The notes: generated by a model from the letters alone, not told the origin. A stretch of DNA of 64,000 bases from Pseudomonadota bacterium (GCA_023435725.1 JAEYRD010000237.1:12651-76650), one strand, 5' to 3'. Positions 36,521-45,835 are shown, counted from the stretch's first letter. Translations and numbers: made by a program.

Positions 36521-37726
36521 TTACTTCACCAGCGCGCAGCCGCCGTCCTTCAGCGGACGGAAGGCCTGGTCGCCGGGGACCTCGGCGAGCAGCTTATAAT
36601 AGTCCCACGGGCCCTTCGATTCCTCGGGCTTCTTCACCTGGAACAGGAACATGCTGTGTACCATGCGGCCGTCCTCGCGCAGCACGCCGTTATCGGTGAA
36701 GGCATCCTTCACCGGCAGCTCGCGCATCTTCGCCATCACCGTCTTGGTGTCCTTGGTGCCGGCGGCCTGCACGGCCTTCAGGTAATGCAGCGTGGCGCTG
36801 TAGGTCGCGGCCTGGTTCATCGTCGGCATGCGCTTGACGCGCTCCATGAAGCGCTTGCCGAAGGCGCGGGTCTTGTCGTTGAGGTCCCAGTAATAGGCCT
36901 CGGTGACGATCAACCCTTGCGCCAGCTTGAGGCCCAGGCTGTGCACGTCGGAGATGAACATCACGATCGCAGCCAGGTTCTGGCCGCCGGCGACGATGCC
37001 GAACTCGCCGGCCTGCTTGATCGCGTTGATGGTGTCACCGCCACCGTTGGCAAGGCCGATGATCTTGGCCTTGGAGGCCTGGGCCTGCAGCAGGAAGGAC
37101 GAGAAGTCCGAGCTGTTGAGCGGGTGCTTGACGCTGCCGAGAACCTTGCCACCCGCGGCCTTGACGACGTCGCCGGTGTCGCGCTCGATCGAATGGCCGA
37201 ACACGTAGTCGGCGGTGAGGAAGAACCAGGTGTCGCCGCCGTTCTTGACGATGGCGCTGCCGACGGTGTGGGCGTTGGAATAGGTGTCGTAGGTCCAGTG
37301 CGCGGTGTAGGGCGAGCAGGACTTTCCGGTGATGTCGGAGCTCGCCGCATCCGTCACGATCATGATCTTCTCGTACTGCTTCGATAGCTCCATCACCGCG
37401 AGCGCGGTGGCCGAGGTCGGCAGGTCGATGATCATGTCGACGCCTTCGGTCTCCCACCATTTGCGGGCGATGGTCGAGGCGACGTCGGGCTTGTTGAGCA
37501 CGTCGGCCGCGACCATGTCGATCGGCTTGCCGAACATCTGCCCGCCAAAATCCTCGATCGCCATCTTGGTGGCCTCGACATTCCCCTGGCCGCCGATGTC
37601 GGAATAGACGGAGGAGAAGTCGGACAATACGCCGATCTTGAGCGGCGCCTGCTGGGCCGAGGCGGGGGTGATCAGGGCAACCGACAGCAAGCCGGCCGCA
37701 GACACGAGTGCTGCGATTGGTCTCAT
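36521..37726 (-). CDS. HAAT-type ABC substrate-binding protein (no permease genes adjacent)
   Basis: A 401-residue LivJ-type protein with a Sec signal peptide (MRPIAALVSAAGLLSVALI, cleavage after ASA). Landmarks are LKIGVLSDFSSVYSDIGGQG and FFLTADYVFGHSIERDTG. No livHMGF genes lie next to it, so it must use a transporter encoded elsewhere. It is divergent from a GntR gene, and the shared promoter has one copy of a palindrome close to each start. Co-location with the acyl-CoA synthetase suggests a carboxylic-acid ligand. Confidence 0.9.
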   Translation of the reverse strand: MRPIAALVSAAGLLSVALITPASAQQAPLKIGVLSDFSSVYSDIGGQGNVEATKMAIEDFGGQMFGKPIDMVAADVLNKPDVASTIARKWWETEGVDMIIDLPTSATALAVMELSKQYEKIMIVTDAASSDITGKSCSPYTAHWTYDTYSNAHTVGSAIVKNGGDTWFFLTADYVFGHSIERDTGDVVKAAGGKVLGSVKHPLNSSDFSSFLLQAQASKAKIIGLANGGGDTINAIKQAGEFGIVAGGQNLAAIVMFISDVHSLGLKLAQGLIVTEAYYWDLNDKTRAFGKRFMERVKRMPTMNQAATYSATLHYLKAVQAAGTKDTKTVMAKMRELPVKDAFTDNGVLREDGRMVHSMFLFQVKKPEESKGPWDYYKLLAEVPGDQAFRPLKDGGCALVK

Positions 37727-37761
37727 GGATATGTTTCCTCTTGTGCGGGACTATGCTGTCC

Positions 37762-37776
37762 CTTTGTCCGACAAAG
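37762..37776. promoter_or_regulatory. GntR operator, copy 1
   Basis: CTTTGTC-C-GACAAAG is a perfect 15-bp palindrome 36 bases before the binding-protein start. The core TTGTCCGACAA recurs at 37863 and fits the T-N-GT-N3-AC-N-A pattern of FadR-subfamily operators. Confidence 0.7.
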
Positions 37777-37862
37777 TTAGAGCCAGGTTCCGCCGGAGTC
37801 AATTTGCTGCAGCGGCGCCTTACCTGGTGCAGTTTGACGCGCCTTCGGGCCGGTCCTATAGT

Positions 37863-37873
37863 TTGTCCGACAA
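37863..37873. promoter_or_regulatory. GntR operator, copy 2
   Basis: TTGTCCGACAA, identical to the core of the site at 37762, lies 19 bases before the gntR start, consistent with autoregulation. Confidence 0.7.
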
Positions 37874-37891
37874 TCGCCATTAGGTGCTATT

Positions 37892-38659
37892 TTGCCGGTC
37901 TCACCGCTCTTCCGTCCGATCGATGTCGCACCGGCCTATCAGAAGGTCGCCGACGCCATCGAACGCGAGATCGTCAATGGCCGCATCAAGCCGGGCGACC
38001 CGATCGGCACCGAGCATGACCTGGTGCGCCAGTTCGGCGTCAACCGCTCGACCATTCGCGAGGGCATTCGCGTGCTGGAGGAGGGCGGGCTGATCAGCCG
38101 CGATTCCTCGCGCCGCCTGCACGCTTGTCTGCCGCGCTACAGCAAGCTGACGAGCCGCCTCAGCCGCGCGCTCGTGCTGCACGAGGTCACCTTTCGCGAG
38201 CTCTACGAGGCCTCGATGACGCTGGAGGTCGCGAGCATCGAAGGCGCGGTTGAGCAGGCGTCGGAGGAGAATCTCGCGGAGCTCTCCGATAATCTCGCGC
38301 GCAGCGAGGCCGTGGTCGGCGATCCCGCGATGCTTGCCGAATGCGATGCTGAATTCCACGTGCTGGTCGCCAAGGCCTCGCAGAACCGCGTGCTGCAGCT
38401 GGCGCGCGAGCCGGCGGCGCAGCTGTTCTATCCGACCACCGAGATGATCGTGACCGGTGTTGCCGAAGGCGGCCCGCGCCTCGTTGCCGCGCATCGCCAT
38501 CTCATCGACGCGATTCGCCGCCGCGACCGCGCGGCGGGTGTGCTGTGGACGCGCCGGCATTTGCAGGACTGGCGGCGCGGCTTCGAGAAGATCGCCTCCC
38601 TCGACCGCTCGGTCGAGCACATGTACATGGAGCACGCGCAGGCGGTCCGGCGCAGATAG
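37892..38659 (+). CDS. GntR-family regulator, FCD/FadR subgroup
   Basis: A 255-residue regulator: winged helix (AYQKVADAIEREIVNGRIKPGD, FGVNRSTIREGIRVLEEGG) and FCD domain (ECDAEFHVLVAKAS, AAHRHLIDAIRRRD with its metal-type His). The start is TTG 37892; no ATG fits in frame. It faces the binding-protein gene across the twin operators and is followed by the acyl-CoA synthetase in the same direction. Confidence 0.88.
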   Translation: MPVSPLFRPIDVAPAYQKVADAIEREIVNGRIKPGDPIGTEHDLVRQFGVNRSTIREGIRVLEEGGLISRDSSRRLHACLPRYSKLTSRLSRALVLHEVTFRELYEASMTLEVASIEGAVEQASEENLAELSDNLARSEAVVGDPAMLAECDAEFHVLVAKASQNRVLQLAREPAAQLFYPTTEMIVTGVAEGGPRLVAAHRHLIDAIRRRDRAAGVLWTRRHLQDWRRGFEKIASLDRSVEHMYMEHAQAVRRR

Positions 38660-38713
38660 CGCAGCAAGACTTCAAACTGCTTAAATAAACAAAGATATCA
38701 AACGGAGGGACAC

Positions 38714-40327
38714 ATGACCGGCGACATTGCAGCCACCATCTCGAAAGCGCGCGAGCATTCCATCGGCGATCTTCTGCGCCGCTCGGCGGGCCGCGAGCCG
38801 AACAAGCTTGCGCTGAGCTGCGGCAATGTGAGCTGGACCTTTGCCGAGATGGACGCGGTCTGTAACCGGCTCGGCCGCGGCCTGCTCGGCCTCGGCGTGA
38901 AGAAGGGCGACCGCATTGCCGTGCTCTCGCGCAATTCGCACGCCTTCGCTGCGCTACGCTTCGCCTTGGCACGGATCGGCGCGGTGCTGGTGCCGATCAA
39001 TTTCATGCTCAATCCGGACGAGATCAATTTCATCCTGAACAGCTCCGGTGCAAAGCTGCTCGCGGCGGGCCCCGATTTCGTCGAGCCCGCGCGTGCGGCC
39101 AGCGCCAAGGATTGCGCGGTCGAGAAGATGATCTGGTTGCCGGGCGAGGATCCCGCCACGGCGCCCGCGGGCCTCACCACTTTCGACGATCTCCTGGATG
39201 CCGACGGCTCCTTCCTCGAAGCCTCCGTCGACAGCCGCGATCTCGCGCAGATCGTCTACACCAGCGGCACGGAGTCACTGCCCAAGGGCGCGATGCTGAC
39301 CCATGAAGCTGTGATGTGGCAGTATGTCAGCTGCATCATCGACGGCGGCATGAGCGTGGACGACAAGTTCCTGCACGCGCTGCCGCTCTATCATTGCGCT
39401 CAGCTCGATGTGTTCCTGGGGCCGCAAATCTATCTCGGCGCCTCCGGCGTCATCACGGGCAAGCCGACCGCCGACAACATCCTGGCGCTGATCCAGGCGC
39501 ACAAGATCACGTCATTCTTTGCGCCGCCGACGATCTGGATCGCGATGCTGCGCTCGCCGAATTTCGACAAGACCGACTTGTCGACCTTGCAGAAGGGCTA
39601 TTACGGCGCCTCGATCATGCCGGTGGAGGTATTGCTCGAATTGCAGCGTCGCCTGCCCAACGTCAGGTTCTGGAATTTCTACGGCCAGACCGAGATCGCG
39701 CCGCTCGCGACCGTGCTGCGGCCCGAGGACCAGCTGCGCAAGGCCGGCTCGGCCGGCAAGCCTGTGCTCAATGTCGAGACGCGCGTGGTCAACACCTCGA
39801 TGGAGGACGTCAAGGTCGGTGAGGTCGGCGAGATCGTGCACCGCTCGCCGCATCTGCTCTCCGGCTACTACAATGATCCCGAGAAGACCGCGGCGGCATT
39901 CTCCGGCGGCTGGTTTCACTCTGGCGATCTCGCCACCGTCGATGCCGAGGGCCACATCACCGTGGTCGATCGCGTCAAGGATATGATCAAGACCGGCGGC
40001 GAGAATGTTGCGAGCCGCGAGGTCGAGGAGATGGTCTATCGCATCCCCGCCGTCTCCGAGGTTGCCGTCGTCGGCCTGCCTGATCCGCGCTGGATCGAGG
40101 CGGTCACCGCGATCGTCGTGGTCAAGACCGGCGAGACGCTGGATGAGGAGGCCGTCGTCAAGCATTGCGCCGGCCAGATGGCGCATTTCAAGGTGCCGAA
40201 GCGCGTGATCTTCGTCGACAGCCTGCCGAAGAACCCGAGCGGCAAGCTGCTCAAGCGCGAGCTGCGCCAACGCTTCGTCGGCGGCGAGACGCTCGACAAG
40301 GCGATCCAGAAGAACTTCGGCACCTGA
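38714..40327 (+). CDS. AMP-forming acyl-CoA synthetase
   Basis: A 537-residue ANL-superfamily ligase: P-loop YTSGTESLPKGAML, FYGQTEIAPL, GWFHSGDLATVDAEGH, and the C-terminal catalytic lysine in NPSGKLLKRELR. It activates a carboxylic acid to its CoA ester with ATP. ACGGAGGGA lies before ATG 38714. Followed after 15 bases by a quinone-oxidoreductase-like gene. Substrate is not predictable beyond medium/long or aryl acids. Confidence 0.9.
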   Translation: MTGDIAATISKAREHSIGDLLRRSAGREPNKLALSCGNVSWTFAEMDAVCNRLGRGLLGLGVKKGDRIAVLSRNSHAFAALRFALARIGAVLVPINFMLNPDEINFILNSSGAKLLAAGPDFVEPARAASAKDCAVEKMIWLPGEDPATAPAGLTTFDDLLDADGSFLEASVDSRDLAQIVYTSGTESLPKGAMLTHEAVMWQYVSCIIDGGMSVDDKFLHALPLYHCAQLDVFLGPQIYLGASGVITGKPTADNILALIQAHKITSFFAPPTIWIAMLRSPNFDKTDLSTLQKGYYGASIMPVEVLLELQRRLPNVRFWNFYGQTEIAPLATVLRPEDQLRKAGSAGKPVLNVETRVVNTSMEDVKVGEVGEIVHRSPHLLSGYYNDPEKTAAAFSGGWFHSGDLATVDAEGHITVVDRVKDMIKTGGENVASREVEEMVYRIPAVSEVAVVGLPDPRWIEAVTAIVVVKTGETLDEEAVVKHCAGQMAHFKVPKRVIFVDSLPKNPSGKLLKRELRQRFVGGETLDKAIQKNFGT

Positions 40328-40342
40328 GACGGGGCGATCGCC

Positions 40343-41350
40343 ATGAAAGCCTGGCAGGTCGCGCGTGACTGGTCGATCGATGGGATGGAGCTCGCCGATC
40401 TGCCGGAGCCCACGCCCGGCCCCGGCCAGATCACGGTGCGGATGCGGGCGGCTTCGCTGAACTACCGTGACCTGCTCACGGTGCAGGGCAAGGGCGGCGT
40501 CTCCAGACTGCCGCTGATCCCGTTCTCGGATGGAGCAGGCGAGGTGATCGCCGTCGGCGACGGCGTTACCCGCGTCGTGGTCGGTGATCGCGTCTGTCCG
40601 ATGTTCTTCCAGTCCTGGATCGACGGGAGGGTATCGGCGACCAGCCGCCGCTATGCGCTTGGCGGCATGCGGCCGGGCGTGTTGCAGGAGGTCATGCTGC
40701 TCGACGCAGAGGGCGTCAGCCACATTCCCTCGCATCTGTCGTACCAGGAAGCGGCGACGCTGCCTTGCGCCGGCCTCACGGCATGGCGTGCGCTGTTCGA
40801 GGAGGCCAGGGTTCAGCCCGGCGACACCGTGCTGGTGCAGGGCACCGGCGGCGTGTCGATCTTCGCGCTGCAATTCGCAAAACTCGCCGGCGCGAGCGTG
40901 ATCGTAACGTCGTCGAGCGACGACAAGCTCGAGCGCACCAGGGCGCTCGGCGCCGATCATACCATCAACTATCGTTCGGTGCCGGAGTGGGGCAAGGCTG
41001 CGGCGGAGTGGGCCGGCGGCGGCATTGACCACGTCGTCGAGGTCGGCGGCAAGGACACCTTTGCGCAATCGCTCGAGGCGGCGCGGGTCGGTGGCACGAT
41101 CCTGGTGATCGGAGTGCTAACCGGCTTCTCGCAGCAGATCGCGATTCCGAGCCTGTTTTCCAAGAATCTGCATGTCATCGGCCTCTCGGTCGGCAGCCGC
41201 CGCATGTTCGAGGGCATGGCGGCCGCGATCGGCCGCAACGGCATGAAGCCGGTGATCGATCGCGTGTTCGGCTTCGACGCGGTGCCCGACGCGCTGCGGC
41301 TGATGCAGCAGGGCGGCCACTTCGGCAAGATCGTGGTGGAGTTTCCGTAA
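40343..41350 (+). CDS. NAD(P)-dependent medium-chain dehydrogenase, quinone-oxidoreductase-like
   Basis: A 335-residue MDR-superfamily enzyme: N-terminal GroES-like domain (RMRAASLNYRDLLTVQG) and Rossmann domain with GTGGVSIFALQFAKLAGA. The catalytic-zinc cysteine and histidine of alcohol dehydrogenases are absent at the usual place (NYRDL in place of CxxD), so it is the zinc-free branch acting on quinones or enoyl substrates. Co-directional with the acyl-CoA synthetase 15 bases upstream, likely one operon. Confidence 0.87.
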   Translation: MKAWQVARDWSIDGMELADLPEPTPGPGQITVRMRAASLNYRDLLTVQGKGGVSRLPLIPFSDGAGEVIAVGDGVTRVVVGDRVCPMFFQSWIDGRVSATSRRYALGGMRPGVLQEVMLLDAEGVSHIPSHLSYQEAATLPCAGLTAWRALFEEARVQPGDTVLVQGTGGVSIFALQFAKLAGASVIVTSSSDDKLERTRALGADHTINYRSVPEWGKAAAEWAGGGIDHVVEVGGKDTFAQSLEAARVGGTILVIGVLTGFSQQIAIPSLFSKNLHVIGLSVGSRRMFEGMAAAIGRNGMKPVIDRVFGFDAVPDALRLMQQGGHFGKIVVEFP

Positions 41351-41392
41351 GAGAGAGCGCGAGGTTAGTTCGTAGGCACCGTCCGTCCCACA

Positions 41393-41480
41393 TCGTCATT
41401 GCGAGCGCAGCGATGCAATCCAGAATACCTCCGCGGAGACAGTCTGGGTTGCTTCGTCGCTTCGCTCCTCGCAATGACGA
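41393..41480. repeat. Dispersed hairpin repeat between converging genes
   Basis: Terminal inverted repeats TCGTCATTGCGAG (41393-41405) and CTCGCAATGACGA (41468-41480) enclose an inner hairpin around CCTCCGCGGAGA. I recognise the text as a frequent Bradyrhizobium intergenic repeat. It lies between convergent genes and may work as a two-way terminator. Confidence 0.8.
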
Positions 41481-41483
41481 TCT

Positions 41484-42683
41484 TCAATACTTCTTCACGT
41501 GCGCGCCGAACGCCAGCCACAGCGCCATTGACGCGAGTCCGAAGCCGCCAAGCAGCAAGAAGGTCGGGCCATATCCGATCCATTGTGCGACCCAGCCGCC
41601 GAGCGCGGGACTGAGGCTTGCGCCGACGCCTTGCACGGTGATGACGGCGCCTTGGCCGAGATTGATGCGGCCGGTGCCGTCGAGCGAGCGCGCGACCATG
41701 CCGGGGACCGCGACCGTCTGCAATCCCGTGCCGATGCCGTCGAGCACCTGCATCGGCACGACGCCCCACCACCCCGTGACGAAGAAGGCGAGCACGCCGC
41801 GGATGGGCAGGAACAGGAAGGACGCCATGATCACGGGCCAGTAGTTGCGCTTGCCGGCGATGTGCATGGCGATCAGGGAGGTCCCGACCATCACCCCCTG
41901 AGCGATCACCACGGTCGTGGCGACGAAACTCGGCCCGTTGGCCTGGCCCTCGGCCACCGTCGCAAGTCCGTAGAGCGGAACGATCGCAGCGTTGCCGAGA
42001 TGGAACAGGGCGAGCGCCAGCGCCAGCACCAAAAGCGGCTTGTGCTTGAGGAGGACGGCCATGCCGTCCGGCGGAGCCTTGCTGTCGTCCTCCCTGCCGC
42101 CGCGAGCGGCGCGGTCGTCGATTGCCTTCGCGGGAATCATCAAGACACAGGCGATCGCGATGGCGCCGAACACAGCCGCAAGCACAAATACGGCGACATA
42201 GCCGAACTTGTATCCGAGATAGCCCGACAGCGCCGCGCCGACCATGTTGCCGGCGTGGTTGAAGGCCTGGTTGCGGCCGTTCAGCGCGTTGAAGCCCTTC
42301 TGCTTGGCGATGCCAAGCGTGATGCCCGTCACTGCCGGCACGATTGCGGCGCTCGCCAGCGATTGCGCGACTTGCGAGAACGTCACCGCCCAGAAATTTT
42401 GCGAGATCAGGATGATCGTGGACGCTGCGACCACGCAGATGCCGGGGATGACGACCCACAGCCGCTTGTTGCGGCTGGCGTCGATGAAGCCGCCGATCGG
42501 CGTCGTGACCAGCATGCCCGCGATATTGCCGATCGTCATCGCGGTGCCGATCAACCCGGTCGCCCAGCCGCGCTCCTGGAGGAATACGCCGACGAAGGGC
42601 CCGATGCCCGACTGCATGTCGGCCATGAAGAAGTTGACTGCGTACAGGGGCCAAAGGCGGGATGAGGAAGAGCGCGATGTCAT
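41484..42683 (-). CDS. Major facilitator superfamily transporter
   Basis: A 399-residue protein with about twelve transmembrane helices. ATG 42683 is preferred because the membrane protein begins directly after it (RLWPLYAVNFFMADMQSGIGPF); the open frame extends to 42830 but that part looks non-coding. The central cytoplasmic loop is hydrophilic (DDRAARGGREDDSKAPPDG), as is usual between the two six-helix halves. Divergent from the MBL-fold gene. The substrate is unknown. Confidence 0.85.
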   Translation of the reverse strand: MTSRSSSSRLWPLYAVNFFMADMQSGIGPFVGVFLQERGWATGLIGTAMTIGNIAGMLVTTPIGGFIDASRNKRLWVVIPGICVVAASTIILISQNFWAVTFSQVAQSLASAAIVPAVTGITLGIAKQKGFNALNGRNQAFNHAGNMVGAALSGYLGYKFGYVAVFVLAAVFGAIAIACVLMIPAKAIDDRAARGGREDDSKAPPDGMAVLLKHKPLLVLALALALFHLGNAAIVPLYGLATVAEGQANGPSFVATTVVIAQGVMVGTSLIAMHIAGKRNYWPVIMASFLFLPIRGVLAFFVTGWWGVVPMQVLDGIGTGLQTVAVPGMVARSLDGTGRINLGQGAVITVQGVGASLSPALGGWVAQWIGYGPTFLLLGGFGLASMALWLAFGAHVKKY

Positions 42684-42867
42684 CGAGACGCTGAACGTGA
42701 TGCTGCCGATCGGATATCGTCTCGTGCAAGCGGGGATGGCCGGTCGTTTGTGCCGGGACGGACCGGAATGTAACCTGCACCAACCGTCTTGGTTCCGACC
42801 GCACTTGCGATCGCAGGACTGCGGTGTCATTTCAGCTCTGGGACGTTCTTATTCCGGAAAAACGGCT

Positions 42868-43671
42868 ATGCCTCTCTGGACCTGCGAAACCTGCGGCGCG
42901 CAATTCCCGGACAGCGGAAACCCGCCCGCATCATGTCTCATCTGCGAGGACGAACGGCAGTTCGTGAACTGGAAGGGCCAGACCTTCCTGACACCGCAAA
43001 CGCTCGCCGAACGTCACCGCGTGGTCTGGCGCGACGATCTCGGCCTGACCGGCGTCGCGCTCGAGCCGGCCTTTGCCATCGGCCAGCGCGCGCTGCTGGT
43101 CCCCGATGGCAAGGGATGCGTGATGTGGGATTGCATTCCGCAGGCGACACCGGAAGCGATCACCTATGTGCGCTCGCTCGGCGGGTTGAAGGCGATCGCA
43201 ATCTCGCATCCGCATTACTACGGCGCGCTCGCCGACTGGAGCGAGGCGTTCGGCGGCATTCCGGTCTATCTGCATGCGGACGACCGCCAATGGGTCACGC
43301 GGCCGCATCCATCGATCGTGCACTGGACCGGCGATCAGCACCGCATCTCCGATGATGTGCTGCTATTGCGTACCGGCGGTCATTTCGCGGGCGCAACCAT
43401 GCTGCACGATGCGCGCGGTGCCGATGGCAAGGGCGCGCTGCTCACCGGCGATATCGCACAGGTGACGATGGACCGCCGCTTCGTCAGCTTCATGTACTCC
43501 TATCCGAACTACATGCCGCTCAATGCCGCCGCGGTGCACCGGATCGCGGCTGCGGTCAAGCCGCTCGCCTTCGACCGCATCTATGGCGCCTGGTGGGGCC
43601 GTAACATCGCCGCAGGCGCCAAGGCCGCGTTCGCGAGGTCGGTGGCGCGATACATCGCGGCCATCGCTTGA
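42868..43671 (+). CDS. MBL-fold protein with N-terminal rubredoxin-like zinc ribbon
   Basis: A 267-residue protein. The first 25 residues hold two CxxC pairs (CETCGAQ and CLICEDE), a zinc-ribbon or rubredoxin-like knuckle. The rest is a metallo-beta-lactamase fold in which the metal motif reads SHPHYYGAL: the two first histidines are kept but the Asp-His of HxHxDH is absent. Later GGHFAGATMLH and LLTGDIAQV supply His and Asp. The altered metal site suggests one metal or a different chemistry. Confidence 0.82.
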   Translation: MPLWTCETCGAQFPDSGNPPASCLICEDERQFVNWKGQTFLTPQTLAERHRVVWRDDLGLTGVALEPAFAIGQRALLVPDGKGCVMWDCIPQATPEAITYVRSLGGLKAIAISHPHYYGALADWSEAFGGIPVYLHADDRQWVTRPHPSIVHWTGDQHRISDDVLLLRTGGHFAGATMLHDARGADGKGALLTGDIAQVTMDRRFVSFMYSYPNYMPLNAAAVHRIAAAVKPLAFDRIYGAWWGRNIAAGAKAAFARSVARYIAAIA

Positions 43672-43707
43672 GCCGGGCGAGGGCCAGAGTTCTCGTTGCC
43701 TTTGTCT

Positions 43708-43734
43708 AATAACTGTACCATAAGTACAGTTATT
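43708..43734. promoter_or_regulatory. Perfect inverted repeat, orphan operator
   Basis: AATAACTGTAC and GTACAGTTATT (11-bp arms) flank CATAA, 98 bases before the MetX-like gene. AT-rich within GC-rich DNA. There is no U-rich tract, so it is an operator more than a terminator. The shape suits a TetR-type dimer, but no TetR gene is in the window. Confidence 0.6.
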
Positions 43735-43831
43735 GATGCGACGCTACGATGCATTTGCTTAGTCCGGCACGATCGATGCAACGTTGTTTCGGCGGTAGCA
43801 ATCCGCGGCCGCGTGAACGGGAGTTGAGTCC

Positions 43832-44851
43832 ATGACGGCGCAGCGCGACTACGAGATTTTCGAGGCGGGCGATGTCACGCTTCAGTCCGGCACTGTTTTC
43901 CCGTCGCTGAAGCTCGCCTACAAGGCCTATGGCACGCTGAGTCCGGGCAAAGATAACGTCATCCTCTATCCGACCTCGTTCAGCGCGCAACATTTCGACA
44001 CCGAGTGGCTGATCGGGCCCGATGGCGTGCTCGACTCCACGCGCCACTTCATCATCATTCCAAATCTGTTCGGCAATGGCCTGTCGTCCTCGCCGTCGAA
44101 TTCCGGTGCCGCGCCGTTCCCGCAACTCACCTATCACGACGCCATCGCGGTCCAGCACCGGCTGCTGGCCGAACGCTTCGGCATCGCGAAGCTCGCGCTG
44201 GTCTATGGCTGGTCGATGGGCGGCATGCAGGCCTATCACTGGGCGGCGCTGCATCCCGAGATGGTCGAGCGTGCCGCGGTCGTCTGCGGCAGCGCGCGCT
44301 GTGCGCCCTACAACCATGTCTTTCTCGAAAGCGTGAGAGCCGCCCTGACCACTGACCCGGCCTTCCGCGACGGCCGCTTCGTCGAGAAGCCCGCCGCCGG
44401 CTATCGCGCCATGGGGCGCGTCTATGCCGGCTGGGCGATGTCGCACGGCTTCTATCGCGACGAGCTCTGGCGCGAGGCGGGCTTCACCTCACTTGAGGAC
44501 TATCTCGTCCGTGCATGGGACGCGACGTTCGCTCGGCGCGACGCCAACGATCTCCTGGCTCAGATCGGCATCTGGCAGCGCGGCGACATCAGCCGGTGCA
44601 CCGCATTCGGCGGCGATCTCGATCGCGCGCTCGCTGCGATCAAGGCCCATTTGCTGCTAATGCCGGGTGCAACCGATCGCTATTTCGACGTCCGCGACAA
44701 CGAGGACGAACTCGGCCGGCTCGTCAACGCAAGGTCGGCCGTGCTGCATCCGATCCCGTCACTGCATGGCCATCGCGCCGGCAATCCCGTCAACAATCCG
44801 CGTGACCAGGCTTTCCTCAAGGCCGAGATCGCAGAGCTTCTCAACAAGTAG
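43832..44851 (+). CDS. Alpha/beta hydrolase of the homoserine O-acetyltransferase (MetX-like) family
   Basis: A 339-residue hydrolase-fold protein. The nucleophile elbow is intact (GWSMGG); LAYKAYGTLSPGKDN at the start and the acid/histidine region (MPGATDRYFDV, LHGHRAGNP) match the MetX/homoserine-acetyltransferase group. True MetX enzymes usually have conserved residues that are not evident here, so it may be a general acyltransferase or esterase. It is followed by the desaturase 15 bases on, probably one unit behind the inverted repeat at 43708. Confidence 0.82.
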   Translation: MTAQRDYEIFEAGDVTLQSGTVFPSLKLAYKAYGTLSPGKDNVILYPTSFSAQHFDTEWLIGPDGVLDSTRHFIIIPNLFGNGLSSSPSNSGAAPFPQLTYHDAIAVQHRLLAERFGIAKLALVYGWSMGGMQAYHWAALHPEMVERAAVVCGSARCAPYNHVFLESVRAALTTDPAFRDGRFVEKPAAGYRAMGRVYAGWAMSHGFYRDELWREAGFTSLEDYLVRAWDATFARRDANDLLAQIGIWQRGDISRCTAFGGDLDRALAAIKAHLLLMPGATDRYFDVRDNEDELGRLVNARSAVLHPIPSLHGHRAGNPVNNPRDQAFLKAEIAELLNK

Positions 44852-44866
44852 GACAGGTCCAAGATC

Positions 44867-45823
44867 ATGAGCGACACAACCGTTTCAGAGCCTGGCCATC
44901 GTCTGAAGCCGCTGACGCCGGCCATGCTGCGCGAATTGTCGGTTCGCTCCGATCTCAAGGGCGCCGCGCGCAGCCTCGGCCACTACGCCATGATCGTGCT
45001 GCTCGGCGCGCTGATCTGGATGGTGGCCTCGCGCTTCGGCGTCCTCTGGGCGCTGCCGCTGATGGCGGTGCAAGGCTATTTGGTCGCTTTTCTGTTCATG
45101 GCGGTGCACGAGACCGCACACAAGACGGCCTTCAAGAGCCGTGGCCTCAATCTTGCCGTCGGGTATCTCTCGGCCTTCATGATCGGATTGCCTTACGAAT
45201 ATTACTGCCTGTTTCACTGGGACCATCACCGCTACACCCAGAATCCCGAGAAGGACCCCGAGTTGATCGTCGGCGTGAAGCCGACATCCGACACGCAGCT
45301 CGCGATCGCCTATAGCGGCCTGCTCCAGGTCATCGGGCGTCTCAGGCTGATGCTCGGCCATGCCATTACCGGCAAGGTCATTGTGCCGTGGATACCCGAG
45401 AACAAGCGCGCCACCATCGCGACCGAAGCGCGCGCCTATGTCGCGCTCTATGCGCTGCTGCTCGTGCTGTCGCTGTGGTTCTCCTCGGCGCTGCTGCTCT
45501 GGGTCTGGATCGTCCCGCTTGTTATCGGGCAGTTCTTCCTGCGACCCTATCTCTATGCCGAGCACACCGGCTGCGACCGGACCCGCAGCGCGTTCCAGAA
45601 CACCCGCACCACCTACACCGGCGCGATCGTCAAATGGTTCGCCTGGAATATGCCCTATCACGTCGAGCACCACGCCTATCCCTCGATCCCGTTTCACGCG
45701 CTGCCGCAGCTGAACGAGATCGTCGACGGCGAGATCGTCTATCGCGGCCGCGGCTACATCAGAACGACGCGCGAGACCTGGGCGTGGTTTCGCCGGCATC
45801 GGCAAAGCGGCGAGGCGAATTAG
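44867..45823 (+). CDS. Membrane fatty-acid desaturase
   Basis: A 318-residue integral-membrane di-iron desaturase. All three histidine boxes are present: HETAHK, HWDHHR and HVEHHAYP. About four membrane helices place the active site in the cytoplasm. It introduces a double bond or hydroxyl into an acyl chain or similar lipid. Directly followed by a strong terminator. Confidence 0.9.
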   Translation: MSDTTVSEPGHRLKPLTPAMLRELSVRSDLKGAARSLGHYAMIVLLGALIWMVASRFGVLWALPLMAVQGYLVAFLFMAVHETAHKTAFKSRGLNLAVGYLSAFMIGLPYEYYCLFHWDHHRYTQNPEKDPELIVGVKPTSDTQLAIAYSGLLQVIGRLRLMLGHAITGKVIVPWIPENKRATIATEARAYVALYALLLVLSLWFSSALLLWVWIVPLVIGQFFLRPYLYAEHTGCDRTRSAFQNTRTTYTGAIVKWFAWNMPYHVEHHAYPSIPFHALPQLNEIVDGEIVYRGRGYIRTTRETWAWFRRHRQSGEAN

Positions 45824-45835
45824 GGTTCAGCACGC

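Noticed and set aside
37892..38659. An ATG start for the second GntR regulator
   Set aside because: The only nearby ATG (about 37922) is in another frame; TTG 37892 fits the reading frame and domain start.
43832..44851. Calling the hydrolase MetX outright
   Set aside because: The fold and elbow match, but no methionine-pathway neighbour is present and the family contains other acyltransferases and esterases.
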